A stretch of DNA of 64,000 bases from an uncultured Eubacteriaceae bacterium (GCA_945867155.1 CAMBHL010000004.1:124001-188000); one strand, 5' to 3'. Positions 8,099 to 17,616 are shown, numbered from the stretch's first letter. The notes: generated from the letters alone by a model not told the origin. Numbers and translations are program-made.

Positions 8099-9916
8099 AT
8101 GTTTATCCTATTAGCAATCGTGATCGGACTGGCCATTGGAGCGGCCCGGAAGGGAAAGGTCAGTCAAATTAGAAAAAATAAAATCAGTTTGTGGATTGTC
8201 GGACTGATTGGTATTTTGCTGCAGATTTTACTCCACCTTTATTTTTATTTTGGACAGGCGGGAACCCTGCCCACTTTCCTGAATTTCGCCAGCTACGTCT
8301 GCATTCTGCTGATGATGATTTTCAATTTTGACAACCTCTGGATGATCCTGATGACAGTGGGCACGACCGCCAATTTTGTCGTCGCGTTCATCAACGGCGG
8401 CCGCATGCCGGTTCTGCCGTCCATTGTGAGCGCCATCGGCAATGCCAGCCTTTCCGGCAGCATCACCCGAGGCGTGAACGCCATTTACGCGCCCCTGTCC
8501 AAAGCGACGACAGCACTCTGGATGCTGGGCATTAATGTCCAAATTCCCTACATTTCAAAAATCACCTCTTATTACGGCGGGATCGGCGGTTTTTCCGTCG
8601 GCAGCGTGTTCGTTTTTATCGGCCTTTTAGGCTGGGTGCAGCACGTCATGCAGCCGGGAAAGAAAGCAGATCCTTTTTCCGAAGAACTCAATGAAGGGGA
8701 TACGGACTATATCATTTCTCCTGACGAAGGAGAACTCATTGAAGACATGAGCCAGAAAAAAGAAAAAGGCTACGAAACAGGACCCCTCGATTGGTTGAAT
8801 CAGGATTCGGAAGCGCTGTTTGCCAAAGAAATTCATGCGCGGATGGACGGCGGCGAATCCGCTGAACCTGTGAAGAAAAAAAGCAAAGCGCCGCGGCCGA
8901 AAGCAAAGCCAAAAACTAGGCCCAAACAGGCGAAGCCTGAGGAAACCGTCCAGAAGGCAGTCCCGGAACCGGAACCGGCGGAAAAAACGACCGTATTGCC
9001 GGACCTTTCGCCAGAACTTTTGGAACGGATCAAGGCCCACGGCGCGGCGCCGGCAAGAAAACCGGTGCGCAGCTCCGTATCCGACGATACCCGGGTTTTT
9101 ACCACTTTAAAAGATTTGGGCAAGTATGACACCAAGCCCATTTTCAAAGAAACCCCTCGCCGGTCGGCGCAGACGGAAGCAGAAGATTTTGCAGAATCCG
9201 GATTTTTCACCCAGTCGTTCTACACCGAACGGGAAAAGGGAAAGCTGGCCTTTGGCTCTGACGAGCCAAAACGTCCGGAAAAGCCGGTGAGCAGGGAAAC
9301 AATCAATATTCAGGAGGATGAAGATCAAATGGTAGATTATCAATCATCGGATGGCGATACCGCAAAAACGCCGAATACCGTTTCAAAACAAAAACCGGCA
9401 GCGCCGGCAAAAGCCGTGAAAACCCAATCGGCAGCCGCTGATTCGCCGCGGTGGGAAATGCCGGAAAAATCGAAGAAAACCAAAGTCGATCAAAGCGCAA
9501 AAAAGATCAATCCTTACAGAAAATACAGCGATGAAGAAGCGGCGCGCCGCGCGGACGCTTCCCGGGACAACGAAAAACAAATGCTCGACATCTGGCATCA
9601 GGTATCCGAAGACACCCGCGCCCTGCGCCAGCGGGGACGCCGAAGCGGCAGAGAAGACGGTGCTCAGAGCAGTCCTTTTGAAGCGTCGGAAGCACAGCGC
9701 AAACGCCTGAAACAGCAGCATAACCGCGCTGTGATTCAGCGCGGAGAAAATGAAATTGACGCAGACATGCAGCGAAAAGCAGATCCTTCTAAATTTCAGG
9801 GCTCAGGCGAAAAAGTGACCGGTGACGAAGACCGGGAAAAAATCGGTTTTGAAAAAGTTGAAATCAACGTGGACAACCGCAAGGTTTCTTTTTGGCGCAA
9901 AAAGAAAACGAAATAA
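8099..9916 (+). CDS. DUF5317-like membrane protein with a long charged tail
   Basis: Function unknown. The first 190 residues hold about five hydrophobic segments and an NGGRMPV motif that matches my recollection of DUF5317 membrane proteins. From about residue 195 to the end (605) the protein is charged and Pro/Ala/Lys/Glu-rich with no recognisable fold, so it is probably a disordered cytoplasmic region. The start at ATG 8099 follows AAGGTGG. An internal AGGAGG lies a few bases before an in-frame ATG at about 9330, which could let the last 195 residues be made separately. It lies between hpf and secA, with a terminator after it. Confidence 0.6.
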   Translation: MFILLAIVIGLAIGAARKGKVSQIRKNKISLWIVGLIGILLQILLHLYFYFGQAGTLPTFLNFASYVCILLMMIFNFDNLWMILMTVGTTANFVVAFINGGRMPVLPSIVSAIGNASLSGSITRGVNAIYAPLSKATTALWMLGINVQIPYISKITSYYGGIGGFSVGSVFVFIGLLGWVQHVMQPGKKADPFSEELNEGDTDYIISPDEGELIEDMSQKKEKGYETGPLDWLNQDSEALFAKEIHARMDGGESAEPVKKKSKAPRPKAKPKTRPKQAKPEETVQKAVPEPEPAEKTTVLPDLSPELLERIKAHGAAPARKPVRSSVSDDTRVFTTLKDLGKYDTKPIFKETPRRSAQTEAEDFAESGFFTQSFYTEREKGKLAFGSDEPKRPEKPVSRETINIQEDEDQMVDYQSSDGDTAKTPNTVSKQKPAAPAKAVKTQSAAADSPRWEMPEKSKKTKVDQSAKKINPYRKYSDEEAARRADASRDNEKQMLDIWHQVSEDTRALRQRGRRSGREDGAQSSPFEASEAQRKRLKQQHNRAVIQRGENEIDADMQRKADPSKFQGSGEKVTGDEDREKIGFEKVEINVDNRKVSFWRKKKTK

Positions 9917-9940
9917 CGGAACATAATAGCGTAAAAGCAG

Positions 9941-9967
9941 AAAAGGGCTGTGTATTCAGCCTTTTTT
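9941..9967 (+). terminator. Terminator before secA
   Basis: AAAAGGGCTG pairs with CAGCCTTTTT (one G-T pair) around a short loop, followed by six T. It closes the DUF5317-like transcript. Confidence 0.8.
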
Positions 9968-10048
9968 CTTTGATTTGTTAATCTAATTTTTAGAACGGCG
10001 TGATATAACCGCCGTACGCAATTAAAATATAAAATACAGGAGAAATGA

Positions 10049-12565
10049 ATGGGATTTTTACATGATCTTTTCGACCCCAGCCGAAAAACAGTCAAGAAAT
10101 ATTCACAAGTGGCAGACAAGATTGTCGCCATGGAAGATGAATACAAAGCCTTAAGCGATGAGGCGCTCAAACAAAAAACTGCAGAATTTAAAACACGCGT
10201 TGCCAATGGTGAAACCTTGGAGGACCTGCTGCCGGAAGCCTTTGCGACGGTCAGAGAAGCCGCAGCCCGAACAGTTGACATGCGCCATTTCCCGGTTCAG
10301 CTCATCGGGGGCATGGTCCTTCACAACGGGGACATCGCAGAAATGCGCACTGGTGAAGGGAAAACCCTCGTCGCGACGCTGCCGGCCTATTTAAATGCGC
10401 TGAGCGGAAAAGGCGTTTTTATCGTCACCGTTAACGATTACCTGGCGAAGCGCGACAGCGAATGGATGGGCAAAATCTACCGCTTCCTCGGCATGGACGT
10501 CGGCCTGGTGATTCCAGGACTGTCTTACGAAGAAAAGAAGCAGGCTTACAACTGCGATATCATTTACGGGACGAACAACGAATTCGGTTTTGACTACCTC
10601 CGGGACAACATGGTCACTTCGAAAGAAGAACAGGTTCAAAGAGGGCTGAACTACGCCATCATCGACGAAGTCGACTCGGTCTTGATCGATGAAGCGAGAA
10701 CGCCTTTGATCATTTCCGGAAGCGGCGACGAAAGCACGGACCTCTACCGCACGGCCGACATCTTTGCGAAAAGCCTGAAGCCCGACGACTACGAAAAAGA
10801 TGAAAAAGAAAAAGCTGTTTCCCTGACCGAAAAAGGGACGGCGAAAGCTGAAAAATTCTTCGGCGTTCAAAACCTGGCCGATGTGGACAACATGGAAATC
10901 ATGCACAACATCAACCAGGCGCTGTACGCGAACACATTGATGACCAAGGATGTCGACTATATCGTCAAGAATGACGAAATCATCATCATTGACGAATTCA
11001 CCGGGCGTCAGATGCCTGGACGGCGGTATTCCAACGGCCTGCATCAGGCCATCGAAGCGAAGGAACACGTGACGGTCAATCGGGAATCCAAGACGATGGC
11101 GACCATCACCTTCCAGAATTACTTCCGTATGTTTGACAAACTCGCCGGGATGACCGGGACTGCCAAAACCGAAGAAGAAGAATTCAACACGATTTATAAT
11201 CTAAATGTTGTGACCATTCCGACCAACAAGCCCATGATCCGAAAGGACCTCAACGACCTGGTTTACAGGACAGAAAAGGCCAAGTTCAAGGCGGTGACTG
11301 AAGACGTGAAGCGCCGCCACGCCAAGGGGCAGCCGGTTCTGATCGGGACCATTTCCATTGAAAAATCAGAAATATTAAGTCAGTACCTCCGCCGTGAAGG
11401 CATCAAGCACAACGTCCTCAATGCGAAGCATCTGGAAAAAGAAGCGGAAATCATTTCCCAGGCGGGGCAGAAAGGCGCTGTGACCATTTCAACCAACATG
11501 GCCGGCCGTGGGACGGATATTGTGCTCGGCGACGGCGTCGCAGATTTGGGCGGCCTGCACATCATCGGCACTGAACGCCACGAATCCAGACGTATCGACA
11601 ACCAGCTGCGCGGCCGTGCCGGCCGTCAGGGCGACCCGGGTTCGTCCCAGTTCTTCCTGTCTCTGGAAGATGATCTGATGCGCATTTTCGGATCGGACCG
11701 GATCAAGAAAGTCGTCGAAAATCTGGGCATGGACGACGAAACGCCCTTGGATGCGAAAATGTTAAACCGCAGCATCGAAAGCGCCCAGCGGAAGGTGGAA
11801 GCGCGGAACTTTGATATTAGAAAGAGCGTGCTCCAGTACGACAACGTCATGAACCGCCAGCGGGAAATCATTTACGCTCAGCGCCAGGAAGTTTTGGACG
11901 GCAAGAACATGCACGAACAGATCGAAAAAATGACCAAGGACGTCATTGAAGATTACGTGGGCATGTATACCAATGCCGGGGACAATTTCGAAGATTGGGA
12001 CATCAAAAAACTCAAGCACTATTTCGGAGAATTCCTGCCGGTGGAACGGCTGAAGCTCGATCCGGAAACCACGACGGTCCAGGATATCAAAGATCAGCTG
12101 TACGAACTCTGCCGGGAAAACTACCAGTCTAAAGTAGCCCTTGTCGGCGAAGACGAAATGGAAAACATGGAACGGGTGGTCCTCCTGCGGGCTGTCGATG
12201 CGGCGTGGATGCTCCACATCGATGACATGGAACAGCTGAAAGAGGGCATCGGCCTGCGCGCGTACGGACAAAACGATCCGGTCGTTGAATACACCAATGA
12301 AGGGTTCAAGATGTTCGAGGATATGAACGCCGAAATCCAGGAAGAAACGGTGAAGTACATCTACAACGTCAAGATCAAGCTCGTGCCGCCAAAACAGCGT
12401 CAAAAACGCGTGCAGATGCACACGAACGAAGACCAGATTGTTTCCCAGGGCAAGGAAGAACCGGTTCAGAAGACCATTCACAAGAAGAAAATCGGACGCA
12501 ACGATCCCTGCCCTTGCGGAAGCGGCAAAAAATACAAAAACTGTCACGGCCGGTATGCCAACTAA
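10049..12565 (+). CDS. secA: Preprotein translocase ATPase SecA
   Basis: The motor that drives unfolded preproteins through SecYEG at the membrane. The 838-residue protein has Walker A in [17 protein letters not shown] near residue 98, the DEAD-like [16 protein letters not shown] near residue 208, the [13 protein letters not shown] segment near residue 368, NMAGRGTDI and [17 protein letters not shown] in the second motor domain, and a C-terminal zinc-binding [17 protein letters not shown] tail. An AGGAGA site precedes ATG 10049. Length and all motifs are standard. prfB follows after 38 bases, as in many Firmicutes. Confidence 0.98.
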   Translation: MGFLHDLFDPSRKTVKKYSQVADKIVAMEDEYKALSDEALKQKTAEFKTRVANGETLEDLLPEAFATVREAAARTVDMRHFPVQLIGGMVLHNGDIAEMRTGEGKTLVATLPAYLNALSGKGVFIVTVNDYLAKRDSEWMGKIYRFLGMDVGLVIPGLSYEEKKQAYNCDIIYGTNNEFGFDYLRDNMVTSKEEQVQRGLNYAIIDEVDSVLIDEARTPLIISGSGDESTDLYRTADIFAKSLKPDDYEKDEKEKAVSLTEKGTAKAEKFFGVQNLADVDNMEIMHNINQALYANTLMTKDVDYIVKNDEIIIIDEFTGRQMPGRRYSNGLHQAIEAKEHVTVNRESKTMATITFQNYFRMFDKLAGMTGTAKTEEEEFNTIYNLNVVTIPTNKPMIRKDLNDLVYRTEKAKFKAVTEDVKRRHAKGQPVLIGTISIEKSEILSQYLRREGIKHNVLNAKHLEKEAEIISQAGQKGAVTISTNMAGRGTDIVLGDGVADLGGLHIIGTERHESRRIDNQLRGRAGRQGDPGSSQFFLSLEDDLMRIFGSDRIKKVVENLGMDDETPLDAKMLNRSIESAQRKVEARNFDIRKSVLQYDNVMNRQREIIYAQRQEVLDGKNMHEQIEKMTKDVIEDYVGMYTNAGDNFEDWDIKKLKHYFGEFLPVERLKLDPETTTVQDIKDQLYELCRENYQSKVALVGEDEMENMERVVLLRAVDAAWMLHIDDMEQLKEGIGLRAYGQNDPVVEYTNEGFKMFEDMNAEIQEETVKYIYNVKIKLVPPKQRQKRVQMHTNEDQIVSQGKEEPVQKTIHKKKIGRNDPCPCGSGKKYKNCHGRYAN

Positions 12566-12603
12566 GGCAGCGGGCACTTAAGGAATAAAGAAAGGAATGC
12601 AAT

Positions 12604-13710
12604 TTGATCGATCTGTATGAAGCGCGCCAGAGCGTAAACGGTATGTCCAAGGAAATGGACGATCTTGGAAAATCCATGAATCTGCCGGCAATGGAAGCGA
12701 GACTGAAAGAACTGGAAGCGAAGACGACGGCACCGGATTTCTGGAACGACCAGAAAACGGCGCAGAAAGTATTGAAAGAAGAAACCGTCCTGCGCAGCAA
12801 ACAGAAGCGCTACAACGAAGTGAAGGGACATCTTGAAGATGTGCAGGTCATGCTGGAGCTGGCGGAAGAAGGAGAAGGGGAAGACGAACTGGAATCGATG
12901 CTGACGGATTTCCAGAAAGAATTTGACGACTACAAAGTTGAAACCCTGCTTTCCGGGGAATACGACAGCAACAACGCGATCATTTCCCTGCATCCGGGCG
13001 CTGGCGGGACAGAATCCCACGACTGGGCGTCCATGCTGCTTCGGATGTACATCCGGTGGGCAGAAAACAAGGGCTACAAGGTCAAGCAGCTGGATTATCA
13101 GCCTGGGGACATCGCCGGAATCAAGAGTGCGACCCTCTTAATCGAAGGGCTCAACGCTTACGGTTATTTGAAGACCGAAAGAGGGGTGCACCGTCTGGTC
13201 CGCATTTCGCCTTTTGACTCGTCAGGGCGCCGGCACACGTCTTTCGCCTCTCTCGACGTCACCCCTCAGGTGGACGATTCCATCGACATTGAAATCAATC
13301 CCGACGACATTCGGGTGGATACCTACCGTTCCAGCGGCGCCGGCGGACAGCACGTCAACAAGACCTCATCGGCTATCCGCATCACCCATATCCCGACCGG
13401 GGTCGTGGTGCAGTGCCAGAACGAACGCAGCCAGCACCAGAACAAAGAAGTGGCCATGAACATGTTAAAGTCCAAGCTGCTTGAAATCATGGAACAGGAA
13501 AAGAAGGAAAAACTGGAAGATATCGTCGGGGATTATTCCCAGATCGCCTGGGGCTCTCAGATCCGCTCCTACGTTTTCCATCCCTACACGATGGTGAAGG
13601 ATCACCGGACCAACGTGGAAGTGGGAAATATCCAGAGCGTGATGGACGGCGATCTGGATCAGTTCATGAACGCAGAGCTGCGCCGGGAAGCGAAAGAAAA
13701 CGCCCAGTAA
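12604..13710 (+). CDS. prfB: Peptide chain release factor 2
   Basis: RF2 recognises UGA and UAA stops and triggers release of the finished chain. The 368-residue protein contains the GGQ loop (SSGAGGQHVNKTSSA near residue 245), the SPF tripeptide in RISPFDSSGRRHTSF near residue 200 and HPGAGGTESHDWASM near residue 130. The frame is open from a TTG start at 12604 with GAAAGGA upstream. In most bacteria a UGA near codon 25 forces a +1 frameshift for self-control; here the codons in that region (through LGKSMNLPAM) run straight through with no stop, so the frameshift control is absent. Confidence 0.96.
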   Translation: MIDLYEARQSVNGMSKEMDDLGKSMNLPAMEARLKELEAKTTAPDFWNDQKTAQKVLKEETVLRSKQKRYNEVKGHLEDVQVMLELAEEGEGEDELESMLTDFQKEFDDYKVETLLSGEYDSNNAIISLHPGAGGTESHDWASMLLRMYIRWAENKGYKVKQLDYQPGDIAGIKSATLLIEGLNAYGYLKTERGVHRLVRISPFDSSGRRHTSFASLDVTPQVDDSIDIEINPDDIRVDTYRSSGAGGQHVNKTSSAIRITHIPTGVVVQCQNERSQHQNKEVAMNMLKSKLLEIMEQEKKEKLEDIVGDYSQIAWGSQIRSYVFHPYTMVKDHRTNVEVGNIQSVMDGDLDQFMNAELRREAKENAQ

Positions 13711-13717
13711 AGAACAA

Positions 13718-13750
13718 AAAAATAAGGACGGCAGTGCCGCCCTTATTTTT
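13718..13750. terminator. Bidirectional terminator between prfB and pyrE
   Basis: AAAAATAAGG (13718-13727) pairs with CCTTATTTTT (13741-13750) around a CGGCA/TGCCG inner stem. Convergent genes share it; it overlaps the pyrE stop. Confidence 0.88.
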
Positions 13751-14417
13751 ATGCGCCGTAATCCTTGAGATGCTGCTCGATTTTGTCCTTCATGGCGTCG
13801 TCGATGACGACTTTACCGTCCACAGGATGGTTGTAGAGGTGGCGCAGAATGTCTTCGATTGTGACCATGGGGTAGGTTTTGATGCCGAGGGTTTCGCTGA
13901 TTTCCTGAACCGCTGTCCGATCGCCGTCGCCCTTTTCCATGCGGTCGACGGAAATGATCAGGCTTGTCACTTTGACGTCTTTGGCCAGGGATTTTAAGAG
14001 GGGCACCGATTCTTTAACAGACGTGCCGGCGGTGATGACGTCTTCGACGATCATCGCGGTGTCGCCGTCTTTTGGACGGTAGCCGATGATGGAACCCCCT
14101 TCGCCGTGATCTTTGGCTTCTTTCCGGTTGAAGCAGTAGGGCATGTCCACATCGTGATCCCGGTAGAGGGAAGCCGAAGCGCTGATGACCAGGGGAATGC
14201 CCTTGTAGGCCGGCCCGTACAGGAAATCAATGCCGTCTAAATGTTCGGCAATTTCGGAAGCGTAATACTGTCCCAGTTTGGCAATTTGTTCAGAAGTCTG
14301 GTAATTGCCGGTGTTGATGAAATAAGGGGTGGGACGGCCGCTTTTGGTAATGAAATCCCCAAAAGTCAAGACGCCGGAGCGCACCATAAAATCGATGAAT
14401 TCATCTTGATAACGCAT
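13749..14417 (-). CDS. pyrE: Orotate phosphoribosyltransferase
   Basis: Makes orotidine monophosphate from orotate and PRPP in pyrimidine synthesis. The 222-residue protein carries the PRPP-binding loop AMIVEDVITAGTSVKES near residue 120, preceded by the flexible loop segment RKEAKDHGEGGSIIGY. ACGGAGGACAT lies before the start. It is a single gene transcribed away from the OLE RNA, with a promoter at 14440-14468. Other pyr genes are not in the window. Confidence 0.96.
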   Translation of the reverse strand: MRYQDEFIDFMVRSGVLTFGDFITKSGRPTPYFINTGNYQTSEQIAKLGQYYASEIAEHLDGIDFLYGPAYKGIPLVISASASLYRDHDVDMPYCFNRKEAKDHGEGGSIIGYRPKDGDTAMIVEDVITAGTSVKESVPLLKSLAKDVKVTSLIISVDRMEKGDGDRTAVQEISETLGIKTYPMVTIEDILRHLYNHPVDGKVVIDDAMKDKIEQHLKDYGA

Positions 14418-14439
14418 AATGTCCTCCGTTTTTTCTTAA

Positions 14440-14468
14440 ATTATAGCTTAAATAAAAGCGGCCCGCAA
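14440..14468 (-). promoter_or_regulatory. Promoter of pyrE
   Basis: On the minus strand TTGCGG (14468-14463), 17 bases, then TATAAT (14445-14440). Its -35 lies only 10 bases from the -35 of the divergent OLE promoter. Confidence 0.75.
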
Positions 14469-14477
14469 GGGCGGGCC
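14460..14477. promoter_or_regulatory. GC palindrome between divergent promoters
   Basis: GGCCCGC (14460-14466), AAGG, GCGGGCC (14471-14477) is a perfect 7-bp inverted repeat. It covers the pyrE -35 and ends against the OLE -35, so it could be a shared operator. It could instead simply be a DNA hairpin; no regulator is known for it. Confidence 0.45.
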
Positions 14478-14478
14478 C

Positions 14479-14507
14479 TTGACGGGGCAGCGCGTTCTCT
14501 CTATAAT
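14479..14507 (+). promoter_or_regulatory. Promoter of the OLE RNA
   Basis: TTGACG (14479-14484), a 17-base spacer, and a perfect TATAAT (14502-14507). The predicted start is about 14513. Confidence 0.85.
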
Positions 14508-14512
14508 AGACC

Positions 14513-15125
14513 AGGATTAAAGGAAGTAGTATCCTAGTCGGAACTTCTGATCTCGAGGGCGGGCCTAAAAATCCGTCGAAGGGCATATCGATGAAGTCTC
14601 TTGGCAGGGCCTTTGACGCCCAGTTGGGGGTTTTGCCAGGAGGTTAAGAAAGAGGGGGCATCCTGCAACGGCATGCAGACTTTGACCCTGCTTTCGTGGA
14701 GACTTCTGCGCTACTGGAAGGGTGTAACAATACGGCGGTGTTCATCGCAGCAAGCACTTCTGAGTAAGCAGAGGTAAAACCTGGAGAGAAGTCAGGGCCT
14801 GTTGTGGCCTGGGCGATTTTGAACCAGCGTAGCCTGCCTTGAGTGGTTTGGGTAGATGGGCTGACAGTTGTCACGTTGTCAGGGCCCGATAAATGGCAAT
14901 ATTGCGTCCGAAACCCTTATTGCAAAAGAGGCTAAAGGTCAGAAGGGCCGCCGCGGAAAACGCCTAGGCTATTTGAAAGAGATCTGGCAGGGATTAAAGT
15001 GCACGCTTAGTGGCAATCCGGTCCCAACTTTTTAAGCTGGAGACCCGCATAATGAGAAATCGCTCATCCGGCGACGGAGAGCCGCGGTTCTGGGAAATCC
15101 TACCGGACTTATGTTGCAAAGTTTA
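14513..15125 (+). ncRNA. ole: OLE RNA (ornate large extremophilic RNA)
   Basis: About 610 bases with no credible coding frame, G-rich and full of short helices, starting right after a strong promoter. The first hairpin pairs AGGAT (14513-14517) with ATCCT (14531-14535). Length, position directly before an OapA-type membrane protein, and the following tlyA, argR and recN genes all match the known OLE locus of anaerobic and extremophilic Firmicutes. OLE forms a membrane-bound ribonucleoprotein with OapA and other proteins and is linked to alcohol, cold and magnesium stress. I could not run a covariance model, so ends are approximate; the right end is set before the terminator at 15155. Confidence 0.82.
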
Positions 15126-15154
15126 CTTGTCAGATTTTCCTTTAATCTTTTTTT

Positions 15155-15182
15155 GGATTATGTTGGCGCATAATCCTTTTTT
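15155..15182 (+). terminator. Terminator after OLE RNA
   Basis: GGATTATG (15155-15162), loop TTGGCG, CATAATCC (15169-15176), then six T. It would end OLE as its own transcript of about 670 bases before oapA. Confidence 0.85.
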
Positions 15183-15276
15183 CTTGCATGAATTTACGTT
15201 ATAATAAAATAAAATATCATTTTTATGAAAGTTTATGCAATTTGGAATAACTTTTTAAGGAAAGGCACTGAACGAA

Positions 15277-15837
15277 TTGGCAAAACATAAAAAAAATAAA
15301 AACAGTCAGAAAAAGTGGCTGACCCTTGTCAGCGCCGGCACCTTTCTGTCGACTTTTGTGATTACCTATATTTCGGACACGGTACTCTCCCACACCAACA
15401 TGATCGTCTCTTTTGTGATTCTGTTTTTGATCATTGCCATCGGCATTTTTATGGATATGATCGGCATCGCTGTGACGGCTGTGCAGATGGAACCCTTTAA
15501 CGCCATGGCGTCGCGGAAGATCAAAGGGGCCAAAACGGCTGTGAAAATCGTCAAAAACGCATCGAAAGTGTCGTCGGTGTGCTGCGACGTCATCGGCGAC
15601 ATCTGCGGGGTGGTCTCCGGGAGCATTTCGGTTTCGATCACCGCGCAGCTGGCCGCATTTTATCACTTGTCCGAATCGGTGTTTCTCGGGCTGCTCATCT
15701 CTGCTTCAGTCGCCTGCATCACCGTTGGCGGAAAAGCCATCTTTAAAGATGTGGGGATGAACCGCAGTGTAAGCATTGTTTTCGGATTGTCGAAAAGTCT
15801 GGCTAAAATCAAAGGATTGTTAAAAAAGAAAGAATAA
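15277..15837 (+). CDS. oapA: OLE-associated membrane protein OapA
   Basis: OapA binds OLE RNA and holds it at the membrane. The 186-residue protein has a very basic N-terminus (MAKHKKNKNSQKK), then about four hydrophobic segments (near residues 14-31, 40-66, 105-125 and 127-150) with basic stretches between, ending KSLAKIKGLLKKKE. Identification rests on this architecture and on lying directly after the OLE RNA. TTG 15277 is the start, behind AAGGAAAGG. A TATAAT at 15200-15205 with only a weak -35 may give it a promoter separate from OLE. Its stop is one base before the tlyA start. Confidence 0.82.
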   Translation: MAKHKKNKNSQKKWLTLVSAGTFLSTFVITYISDTVLSHTNMIVSFVILFLIIAIGIFMDMIGIAVTAVQMEPFNAMASRKIKGAKTAVKIVKNASKVSSVCCDVIGDICGVVSGSISVSITAQLAAFYHLSESVFLGLLISASVACITVGGKAIFKDVGMNRSVSIVFGLSKSLAKIKGLLKKKE

Positions 15838-15838
15838 A

Positions 15839-16705
15839 ATGGCAAAGATCAAAGAACGGTTAGATAAAAAACTGGTTGAATTGGGGCTGTTTGACAGCCG
15901 GGAAAAGGCGAAGCGCTCGATTATGGCAGGGCTTGTGGCCGTCGACGGCGTGGTACACACCAAGGCCGGCGATCAGGTGATGGCCGATTTAAAGGCGGAA
16001 CAAGTCGAAATCAAAGGCGAAGGCCTGCCCTTTGTGAGTCGGGGCGGCTTCAAACTCGACAAGGGCATCAAAGTGTTTGACTTTCCCGTCGAAGGCCGCT
16101 GGTTTTTGGACATTGGTGCTTCGACCGGGGGATTTACCGACGTGCTGCTGCAAAACGGCGCCGGCCGTGTGACCGCGATCGACGTGGGCTATGGGCAGTT
16201 TGACTGGAAACTGAGAAATGACGGCCGGGTCACTTGTATGGAGCGGACCAATTTCAGAAAAATCGGGCCGGAAGACATCGGCGGCACGGCAGACGGGTCA
16301 GTCATGGATGTGAGTTTTATCTCCATTTTGAAACTCATGCCGGCCATTTACCGGTGTGTCAAAGACGGGGCTCTCGGCATCTGGCTGATCAAGCCCCAGT
16401 TTGAGGCGGGTAAGGAAAACGTCGGGAAAAACGGCGTCGTCCGGGACCCGGCAATTCACAAGCAGGTGTTAATCAATACAACTCAGGGCATTGAAGCCCA
16501 GGGCTTTTCTGTTCTGGGGCTGTCCTTCTCGCCGATCCGGGGTCCGAAAGGGAATATCGAATTTTTATGCTTTTCGAGAAAAGAAAGCAGCCCGGATGCC
16601 GTTTTGCATCAGGAGGAAATTTCAGGAGAAGCGCCTATTTCAAATCTCGTAGAAGAAGCGCACTGCTCTTTTAAAGACGCAAAAGGGAAAGGCAGAAACG
16701 TATGA
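15839..16705 (+). CDS. tlyA: TlyA-family rRNA 2'-O-methyltransferase (hemolysin A type)
   Basis: A SAM-dependent ribose methyltransferase of the TlyA/YqxC family; some members methylate 16S and 23S rRNA. The 288-residue protein has an N-terminal S4 RNA-binding domain (residues 1-65, RLDKKLVELGLFDSREKAKR), then an FtsJ-like fold with the SAM motif FLDIGASTGGFTDVLL near residue 90 and the KPQFEAGKENVGKNGVV segment near residue 185. The last 35 residues are an unconserved tail. It starts one base after the oapA stop and overlaps nadK by 4 bases, so oapA-tlyA-nadK are co-transcribed. Confidence 0.93.
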   Translation: MAKIKERLDKKLVELGLFDSREKAKRSIMAGLVAVDGVVHTKAGDQVMADLKAEQVEIKGEGLPFVSRGGFKLDKGIKVFDFPVEGRWFLDIGASTGGFTDVLLQNGAGRVTAIDVGYGQFDWKLRNDGRVTCMERTNFRKIGPEDIGGTADGSVMDVSFISILKLMPAIYRCVKDGALGIWLIKPQFEAGKENVGKNGVVRDPAIHKQVLINTTQGIEAQGFSVLGLSFSPIRGPKGNIEFLCFSRKESSPDAVLHQEEISGEAPISNLVEEAHCSFKDAKGKGRNV

Positions 16706-17580
16706 CGGTGAATCAAAAGAAACCCATTAAAACCGTTGGCATTTATGTGAATCCGGATAAGCAGAATGCCTACGAGACCGCTTTCCGGTGCGTGCGCTAT
16801 CTGTTAAAGCAGGGGGTCACGCCTTTGATGCTGCACAACCAGCACGCCGAAATGGCCTGTCTCGCAGGGGTCAAGCCTTGTTTTAAAGATCAGTTCTACA
16901 GTTCGGCGGACTGTCTCGTCGTTCTGGGCGGAGACGGGACGCTTCTCGGCATCGCACGGCAGGCCAGCGCCTACGAGACGCCGATCTGCGGCATCAATCT
17001 CGGAAAGCTTGGCTTTTTGACCAACGGCGACGCCAATTCCTACGAAGAGATCCTCCAGGAGCTGATCGACGGAGATTACACCCTGGACCGGCGCTCTATG
17101 ATCATCAGCACGGTGAAGAAGCTCAACGGTGAATACGAATCCCAGGTGGCCCTCAATGACCTCGTGGTCAAAGCCACGGGCATCCGCATGATCCGGCTGA
17201 CCATTGAGGTAGACGGGATGCTTTTGGACGATTACACCGGAGATGGGGTCATCCTCGCGACGCCTACAGGCTCCACGGCCTATTCTCTGGCGGCCGGCGG
17301 GCCGGTGGTCGATCCCCGGGCGGATATTCTGCTCTTGAATCCCATCTGTCCCCATCGGCTCCACGACAAGAGCTACGTGCTGCCAGGGTCGTCTTCAGTG
17401 GACATCAGTCTGCCCGGCAGTACGGGGGAAATCATGGTGTCCTCCGACGGGCAGGTTCAGATGTCTCTCAATTACGGGGAACATCTGCATATCAAAAAGG
17501 CGCCGTACATGACCAACCTGATTTTATTTCGCCACCGTAATTTTTACGAACAGCTGAGAAAAAAATTCTCAGACCATTAA
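16702..17580 (+). CDS. nadK: NAD kinase
   Basis: Phosphorylates NAD to NADP. The 292-residue protein has the GGDGTLLGIARQ motif near residue 75, NLGKLGFLT near residue 101, and the glycine-rich GDGVILATPTGSTAYSLAAG near residue 182. It overlaps tlyA by 4 bases and is followed by argR after 36 bases; the nadK-argR-recN order is common in clostridia. Confidence 0.95.
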   Translation: MTVNQKKPIKTVGIYVNPDKQNAYETAFRCVRYLLKQGVTPLMLHNQHAEMACLAGVKPCFKDQFYSSADCLVVLGGDGTLLGIARQASAYETPICGINLGKLGFLTNGDANSYEEILQELIDGDYTLDRRSMIISTVKKLNGEYESQVALNDLVVKATGIRMIRLTIEVDGMLLDDYTGDGVILATPTGSTAYSLAAGGPVVDPRADILLLNPICPHRLHDKSYVLPGSSSVDISLPGSTGEIMVSSDGQVQMSLNYGEHLHIKKAPYMTNLILFRHRNFYEQLRKKFSDH

Positions 17581-17616
17581 ATGTCATCACAGTGATTAGG
17601 GAAAGGAAGCACATGC

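Noticed and set aside
14644..14874. A 76-codon frame on the minus strand in the OLE region
   Set aside because: No ribosome site, no resemblance to any family, and it lies within the structured RNA that has its own promoter and terminator.
15121..15154. A riboswitch before oapA
   Set aside because: The T-rich sequence shows no known aptamer; the hairpin that follows fits a plain terminator of OLE.
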